Assembly: GCA_018831265.1 (NCBI GenBank)
Contig: JAHJCO010000002.1
Coordinates: 1-64,000, forward strand
Length of the DNA: 64,000 bases
DNA from: Actinomycetota bacterium
GTDB lineage: Bacteria > Actinomycetota > Geothermincolia > Fen-727 > Anoxymicrobiaceae
Direction of reading: 5' to 3'
Made by a program: the position numbers and the translations under genes. Every line of letters starts with the position of its first letter. Position 1 is the stretch's first letter. This document shows positions 59,658 through 64,000 of this stretch, piece by piece. The notes under the pieces were generated by a model. It was not told the origin of the DNA. It ran no database searches and was given only the letters and a program-made list of their open reading frames with translations.

Positions 59658-60298
59658 CAGTTGAGCTCGGCCCTCTCGATGAGCTCCTGTGCGGCCTCCA
59701 GCGCCTCGCAGAGGGTCCCCGCGCACTCCTCGCCGCAGGTGATGAAGAGCAGGTCGTTCCCGGCCTTGCGAGCCTCTGAAGTGGCGCCGGTCACTATCGC
59801 AACGAGGCGCTTGCCGCCAAGCTCTATGGGGATGTAGAAACCCGTTCCATCCCCGCCCGGCGAGACCTCGATCCCGCCGCGCAGCTTCGCTCCGACGGCG
59901 ACCACCTCTCCCCCCTCGGGTATCGCCCCTGCGCACCAGGAGCAGGTGCGCTCGAACGCCTCCGCGATGCGGGCGCTCACCCACTCGAGCACGTACGGAC
60001 ACTCGAGCGTCTCGATCCCGCAGTCCCCGGCGGAATCGCGCTCCTCGCCGCAGTTGTCGCAGATATCCCAGTGCCCGCAGGTCTCACCGATCTCGAGCCT
60101 GCACCCGCACCCGGCGCACCACACGCTGCGGCAGTCCTCGCACAGCGCGACGCTCTCGTCCTCGTAGTCACTGGGGTTCGCCGCCGAGGCCACGTTGGGA
60201 CTTCCACAGAACGGGCACTGGAGCTGCAGCGCGAAGGGCTCGAACTCGAAGCCCTCGCCCTCGGGGCCCTCGAACTCACGCTCTTCCTCACCGGGCAT
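59657..60298 (-). CDS. cysteine-rich zinc-ribbon protein of unknown function
   Basis: A 213-residue protein with an acidic N-terminus. Many cysteine pairs follow (CPFCGS, CEDC, CAGCGC, CDNCGEE, CSWC, CGEEC), consistent with several zinc ribbons. A C-terminal domain with GKRLVAIVTGATSEARKAG follows. I do not recognise a family. It lies 9 nt after nrdJ and is coupled to the radical SAM gene, so it may be a partner of either; the zinc ribbons could bind nucleic acid or protein. Confidence 0.7.
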   Translation of the reverse strand: MPGEEEREFEGPEGEGFEFEPFALQLQCPFCGSPNVASAANPSDYEDESVALCEDCRSVWCAGCGCRLEIGETCGHWDICDNCGEERDSAGDCGIETLECPYVLEWVSARIAEAFERTCSWCAGAIPEGGEVVAVGAKLRGGIEVSPGGDGTGFYIPIELGGKRLVAIVTGATSEARKAGNDLLFITCGEECAGTLCEALEAAQELIERAELN

Positions 60299-60307
60299 AT
60301 CTATCGC

Positions 60308-62503
60308 CTAAGGCCCGCAACGCGAGAATCCGCAGGAGCGGCAGACCCTGCAGCCGCCCTCCAGCTCCATCCGCGCGCCGCACTCGGGGCATCGATGATC
60401 GGTCGCCTGCAGGTCGTCGCCCCCGGGCTGCCCGAAGGACTCCAGGTACTTCTCGATCGCCTTCCCTATCGCATCGGGGCACGAGAGCACCTCCGCCTGC
60501 TTGCTGCGGATGGAGGACATGCACCTGATGCCCTTGAGCTGCTCGGTTATCTCGTCTATGTCGATGCCGGAGCGCAGGCCCAGCGAGATCAGCCGGCTCG
60601 TCGCCTCGGACTGCGAGGGGCAGCCACCGGCGCGCCCAAGCGAGGTGAACACCTCGCAAATCCCCTCGTCGTCCGAGTTGACCGTGACGTAGAGGTTGCC
60701 GCAGCCGATCTTGACCTTCTCGGTGGAGCCTTTTGTCACCTTCTGCCGCTCCCTGGGGCGCAACCCCCCGCCGACCGAAGGAGCACCCTGGTAGAGCACC
60801 TGCGCCGGCCTGGAGCCGTAACGGTAGATTGTGATCCCCTTGCAGCAGAGCTCGTAGGCCAGGGCGTACAGTGCCTCGACGTCCTCCACGGTCGCCTCCG
60901 CGGGCAGGTTGACCGTCTTGCTCACGGCGTTGTCCGTGTGCTGCTGGAAGGCCGCCTGCATGCGCACGTGCCACTCGGGGGCCACCTCCAGCGCGCTCGC
61001 GAACAGCCTCTTGAGGTCCCCGGGCACGCCCTCCACCCTGCCGAGGCAACCCTCGGCGGCCACCCCGTCCAGCACCCCGTCGTCCGCCAGTCCCCTGTCC
61101 TTTGCGATCCGCAGGAACTCGGGGTGGAACTCAACCAGGCTCTCCCCATCGAGAACCCGGCGCTCGTAAGCGACCGCGAAGAGCGGCTCGATCCCGCTGG
61201 AGCATCCCGCGATGATGCTGATCGAACCTGTTGGCGCTATCGTGGTAGTCGTGGCGTTGCGCAGCGGGGGCGAGCCCTCCCTGGCATAAGTCGACCTCTC
61301 GAAGTTCGGGAACGGACCGCGTTCCACCGCCAGTGCCGCGGACGCCTCGCGCGCGACCCCTGCGATGAGGAACATCAGCTCCCGCGCCGTGGAAAGGGCC
61401 TCCTCGGAGTCGTAGGGGATGCCCAGCCTGATGAGCAGGTCGGCGAACCCCATCACCCCGAGACCGATCTTCCGGTTGGCACGCGTCACTTCCGCGATCT
61501 CGGTGAGCGGGTACACGCTGGCGTCGATGACGTTGTCAAGGAAGTGGATGGCCTCCCGGACCAGGATCTCCAGCCGCGGGTAATCGATGGACGGCACGCC
61601 TCCCCCGTCGACCACCATCAGGCCGACGTTGACGCTGCCGAGGTTGCAGGACTCGTACGGCAGCAGCGGCTGCTCGCCGCAGGGGTTGGTGCTCTCGATC
61701 TCACCCAGCGAGGGTGTGGGGTTGTGCTCGTTCATGCGGTCCAGGAAGATCACCCCGGGATCACCGGTCTTCCAGGCCATCAGAGCTATGTCGTCGAAGA
61801 CCTCTCGGGCGTCCAGCCTCCCGGCCACGGTGCCGACATGTGGATTCACCAGGTCGTAGCTGTCGCCCTCCTCCAGCGCCCTCATGAACTCGCGTGTGAG
61901 CGCCACCGAGATGTTGAAGTTGTTGAGGTGGTCGAACTGCTCCTTCGAGTGTATGAAACGCAGGATGTCCGGGTGGTCGACCCTGAGCACGCCCATGTTC
62001 GCCCCGCGGCGCGTCCCTCCCTGCTTGACGGTCTCCGTGGCCGCGTCAAAGACCGTCATGAAGCTCACCGGACCGCTGGCTATCCCCTTCGTGGACATCA
62101 CCACGTCGTTGCGCGGGCGCAAGCGTGAGAAGGAGAACCCGGTACCCCCGCCCGACTTGTGGATGAGGGCCATGTTCTTGACCGCCTCGAAGATGCCCTC
62201 CATGCTGTCCTCCACGGGCAGCACGAAGCACGCGGACAGCTGTCCCAGCGGACGGCCGGCGTTCATCAAGGTGGGTGAGTTCGGCAGGAAAGCGCGCGAG
62301 GTCATCATCTCCAGGAACTCAGACCGGGAACGCTCCGCACCCTCCCGTCCCCGGAAAGGCACGTCGCTTGCAGACACCGCCGCGGCGACGCGCTCGAACA
62401 TCTCCAGAGGGGTCTCCACCGGATGGCCCTCGGGGTCGCGAGCCAGGTACCGCCTCTCGATGACCTTTATGGCATTATCTGAAAGATCCAGACCGGAGCC
62501 CAA
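60308..62503 (-). CDS. nrdJ: adenosylcobalamin-dependent ribonucleotide reductase (class II)
   Basis: A 731-residue class II reductase that makes deoxyribonucleotides without oxygen using adenosylcobalamin. Visible are the substrate-domain start (SDNAIKVIERRYLARDPEG), FLPNSPTLMNAGRPLGQLSA with an active-site Cys soon after (ACFVLPVED), and the finger-loop NPCGEQPLLPYESCNLGSVN. The late cysteine-rich tail (CPECGARMELEGGCRVC) probably forms a zinc ribbon and carries the redox cysteines. TTG 62503 is preferred because GGGAGGG precedes it at 5 nt and the family N-terminus follows; longer starts exist to 62608. It heads the three-gene run. Confidence 0.93.
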   Translation of the reverse strand: MGSGLDLSDNAIKVIERRYLARDPEGHPVETPLEMFERVAAAVSASDVPFRGREGAERSRSEFLEMMTSRAFLPNSPTLMNAGRPLGQLSACFVLPVEDSMEGIFEAVKNMALIHKSGGGTGFSFSRLRPRNDVVMSTKGIASGPVSFMTVFDAATETVKQGGTRRGANMGVLRVDHPDILRFIHSKEQFDHLNNFNISVALTREFMRALEEGDSYDLVNPHVGTVAGRLDAREVFDDIALMAWKTGDPGVIFLDRMNEHNPTPSLGEIESTNPCGEQPLLPYESCNLGSVNVGLMVVDGGGVPSIDYPRLEILVREAIHFLDNVIDASVYPLTEIAEVTRANRKIGLGVMGFADLLIRLGIPYDSEEALSTARELMFLIAGVAREASAALAVERGPFPNFERSTYAREGSPPLRNATTTTIAPTGSISIIAGCSSGIEPLFAVAYERRVLDGESLVEFHPEFLRIAKDRGLADDGVLDGVAAEGCLGRVEGVPGDLKRLFASALEVAPEWHVRMQAAFQQHTDNAVSKTVNLPAEATVEDVEALYALAYELCCKGITIYRYGSRPAQVLYQGAPSVGGGLRPRERQKVTKGSTEKVKIGCGNLYVTVNSDDEGICEVFTSLGRAGGCPSQSEATSRLISLGLRSGIDIDEITEQLKGIRCMSSIRSKQAEVLSCPDAIGKAIEKYLESFGQPGGDDLQATDHRCPECGARMELEGGCRVCRSCGFSRCGP

Positions 62504-62542
62504 TACAGCCCTCCCGGGCACCCCGCACTTATGAAAAGGAAC

Positions 62543-62570
62543 ACTATACAAAGACGGGCCGCGCGCCCAA
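62543..62570 (-). promoter_or_regulatory. candidate nrdJ promoter
   Basis: On the minus strand TTGGGC (62570-62565) and TATAGT (62548-62543) are 16 nt apart, giving a transcription start near 62536 and a 33-nt leader. The ACACTATA overlapping the -10 recalls half of an NrdR box, but a full pair of boxes is not evident. Confidence 0.45.
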
Positions 62571-62753
62571 CGCCCGCAACCCGCGCATTCGATGATTTCT
62601 ATGCACAACTCGACCCACCTTCCAATCTGATTATAAACCTACCGGGTGACAGGGTCAGGTCTTGAGTTGTGGACGGATATCTGCAGTCGCGGCGTGCTCC
62701 ACGGTCCATGATCAGGGGCCCGACCGCACAGACTGACCTTGTCGTCCGGAGTA

Positions 62754-62782
62754 TTGATTTACACCAGTCTGTGATATATACA
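62754..62782 (+). promoter_or_regulatory. candidate promoter for the BKACE gene
   Basis: TTGATT (62754-62759) and TATACA (62777-62782) are 17 nt apart, about 100 nt before the ATG at 62881. The rest of the 62609-62880 gap has no gene. Confidence 0.5.
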
Positions 62783-62880
62783 TACGTTGTTTCGTGTGCC
62801 TCATTTCATAGGTGCGGTGTCGCACCAGGCGTATTCATGGAATGAGGTACTCAGGCTCTACAATCGGAGGTGGTTTTCAA

Positions 62881-63753
62881 ATGCCAGCATCGCATGACAA
62901 GTGCATCATCACCGCTGCACTGGCCGGGGCGGCAACCATGAAGCACCAGAACGAGAACGTCCCCTATACCACCGAGGAGTTCATCACGGAGATAGTGAAG
63001 TGCCACGAGGCCGGCGCCTCGATAGTCCACATCCACGCCCGCGACCCCGAGAACGGCCTGCCCACGGCCGACCTGGAGATCCTCGGCAAGATCGTGGAGG
63101 GTGCGCGCAAGGAGACGGATATCATCCTCAACCTCTCCACCGCCATCGGCATCGGGGCTACCCCCGACCAGAGGATCTCGGTGGTCGAGGAGTTCAAGCC
63201 GGAGATGGCCTCGCTGAACACCGCCACGATGAACTTCGCGGTGGGAGACTGGAAGGAGCACTCCATCCTCTTCGAGATGGTCTTCCAGAACACCTTCGAG
63301 ATGCTGGTCCGCTACGCCAGGGCCATGAAAGAGGCCGGGACCAAGCCGGAGCTGGAGATCTACGACATGGGCGGCCTCTACAACGTGCTCTTCGTCAGGC
63401 CGCAGGACGTCTTCGTGGAGCCCCTGCACTTCCAGTTCGTCTGGGGCGTGCTGGGCGGCATGCCGTTCTCGACGCGCAACTTCGCGATGTTCATGGACAC
63501 CATCCCCGAGGACGCCACATTCAGCTCCTGCGGGGTCGGTCCGGCCCAGTTCTGGGGAGCGTTCCACGCTGCTGTGAACGGCGGCCACATCCGTGTGGGC
63601 CTGGAGGACAACATCTGGCTGAGCAAGGGCAGACTTGCCGAGGGCTCCTGGGAGCAGGTCAGGAAGGCGACCGAGATCATCAAGCTCGCCGACCGCGAGG
63701 TGGCCACCCCCGCGGAAGCCCGCGAGATGCTGGGTCTCAAGAGCGCCAAGTAG
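62881..63753 (+). CDS. beta-keto acid cleavage enzyme (BKACE, DUF849)
   Basis: A 290-residue TIM-barrel enzyme of the Kce/BKACE family, which condenses a beta-keto acid with acetyl-CoA to give a CoA ester and acetoacetate. Features are the N-terminal KCIITAALAGAAT, the zinc-binding SIVHIHARDPENG (HxH), and EMASLNTATMNF. GGMPFSTRNFAMFMDTIPED and HIRVGLEDNIWLSKG close to the C-terminus are typical. A GGAGG lies about 10 nt before ATG 62881; the longer frame is not supported. It could link keto-acid or amino-acid breakdown with the acyl-CoA pathways elsewhere in the window. Substrate not predictable. Confidence 0.9.
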   Translation: MPASHDKCIITAALAGAATMKHQNENVPYTTEEFITEIVKCHEAGASIVHIHARDPENGLPTADLEILGKIVEGARKETDIILNLSTAIGIGATPDQRISVVEEFKPEMASLNTATMNFAVGDWKEHSILFEMVFQNTFEMLVRYARAMKEAGTKPELEIYDMGGLYNVLFVRPQDVFVEPLHFQFVWGVLGGMPFSTRNFAMFMDTIPEDATFSSCGVGPAQFWGAFHAAVNGGHIRVGLEDNIWLSKGRLAEGSWEQVRKATEIIKLADREVATPAEAREMLGLKSAK

Positions 63754-63769
63754 CGACCGCGAACTCCAG

Positions 63770-63803
63770 GGAAGCCCCGCCGCCGCGGCGGGGCTTCCTT
63801 TAT
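63770..63803 (+). terminator. rho-independent terminator after the BKACE gene
   Basis: A GC stem, GGAAGCCCCGCCGC with CGGCGGGGCTTCC, is followed by TTTAT, 16 nt after the stop. Confidence 0.9.
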
Positions 63804-63981
63804 GCTCGATTTTGGGCTTTATCTGTGATATGTATTACCACCGGGCGGGCTACCTCATGCTCGCCCACGCCTATGTATCGGCCGGAACCGTCCACCCCCG
63901 GCTTGCGGGCAGGGGTCGTCGTCGGAGCCTTCGCTGGCCCACCCGGTCGGTCTGGCATACCGAGTGAGGAGGTCGGAGACC

Positions 63982-64000
63982 TTGTACGAGGACCTGATAG
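63982..64000 (+). CDS. possible start of a gene running off the window
   Basis: TTG at 63982 opens LYEDLI before the sequence ends, with GAGGAGG 9 nt upstream. Too short to identify; included only because the ribosome site is good. The 63804-63981 stretch before it has no evident gene. Confidence 0.25.

Overview
The window looks like a chromosome segment of a strictly anaerobic, high-GC, deep-branching actinobacterium, probably a metagenome-derived lineage of the Geothermincolia type. The taxonomy is inference. It rests on high GC, frequent GTG/TTG starts, several TATAAT boxes abutting start codons, a methyltransferase/GH57/GT4 trio ordered like mycobacterial Rv3030-Rv3031-Rv3032, many Fe-S enzymes of anaerobic metabolism and a class II (B12) ribonucleotide reductase. 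I saw no rRNA, tRNA or CRISPR array.

Layout. 1-2.8 kb: a truncated REP-associated transposase, a hydrolase and a two-protein homocysteine synthesis pair. 2.9-4.4 kb: a small membrane protein and MnmA. 4.4-10.2 kb: sugar catabolism (two Fe-alcohol dehydrogenases, a fucose/arabinose isomerase-like enzyme and a rhamnulokinase-like kinase). 10.4-15.3 kb: an FAD oxidoreductase and an MGLP-like polysaccharide trio. 15.3-16.3 kb: an intact REP-associated tyrosine transposase between inverted repeats. 16.3-19.7 kb: lipoprotein, GalT, acyltransferase and methyltransferase. 19.9-24.6 kb: an isobutyryl-CoA-mutase-like operon (adenosyltransferase, mutase, B12 subunit, crotonase, acyl-CoA dehydrogenase). 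25-28.2 kb: L,D-transpeptidase, then a phosphotransacetylase-like protein and an ADP-forming acyl-CoA synthetase alpha subunit. 28.5-39.3 kb: SDR epimerase, Hdr-like Fe-S proteins, a sulfonate-type ABC transporter, HdrA, an amidotransferase-like protein, and a short aldehyde:ferredoxin-oxidoreductase-like protein with its ferredoxin. 39.5-49 kb: a nine-gene TetR-headed operon with a second, atypical acyl-CoA mutase, MeaB, a B12 subunit, two FAD-linked oxidases, a CCG Fe-S protein, a crotonase and an SDR. 49-55.4 kb: envelope and secreted proteins and an AIR-synthase-like protein. 55.7-64 kb: PriA, a radical SAM/SPASM protein with a Cys-rich partner, NrdJ and a beta-keto acid cleavage enzyme.

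Cobalamin links much of the window: adenosyltransferase, two mutase catalytic subunits with two B12 subunits, MeaB and NrdJ. The two mutase operons look like separate branched acyl-CoA pathways feeding beta-oxidation. The first carries the Phe/Gln specificity pair of isobutyryl-CoA mutase. The second carries Phe/Ala and has lost the conserved active-site His, so its substrate is unknown.

The other striking feature is a set of palindromic intergenic repeat families, at least six, many sharing a GGGGTCARRC-type end. The most abundant (seven loci) carries a Shine-Dalgarno-like box and a GTG codon that opens a reading frame beginning MKLSDAP. In two places this appears to supply the start codon of the downstream gene.
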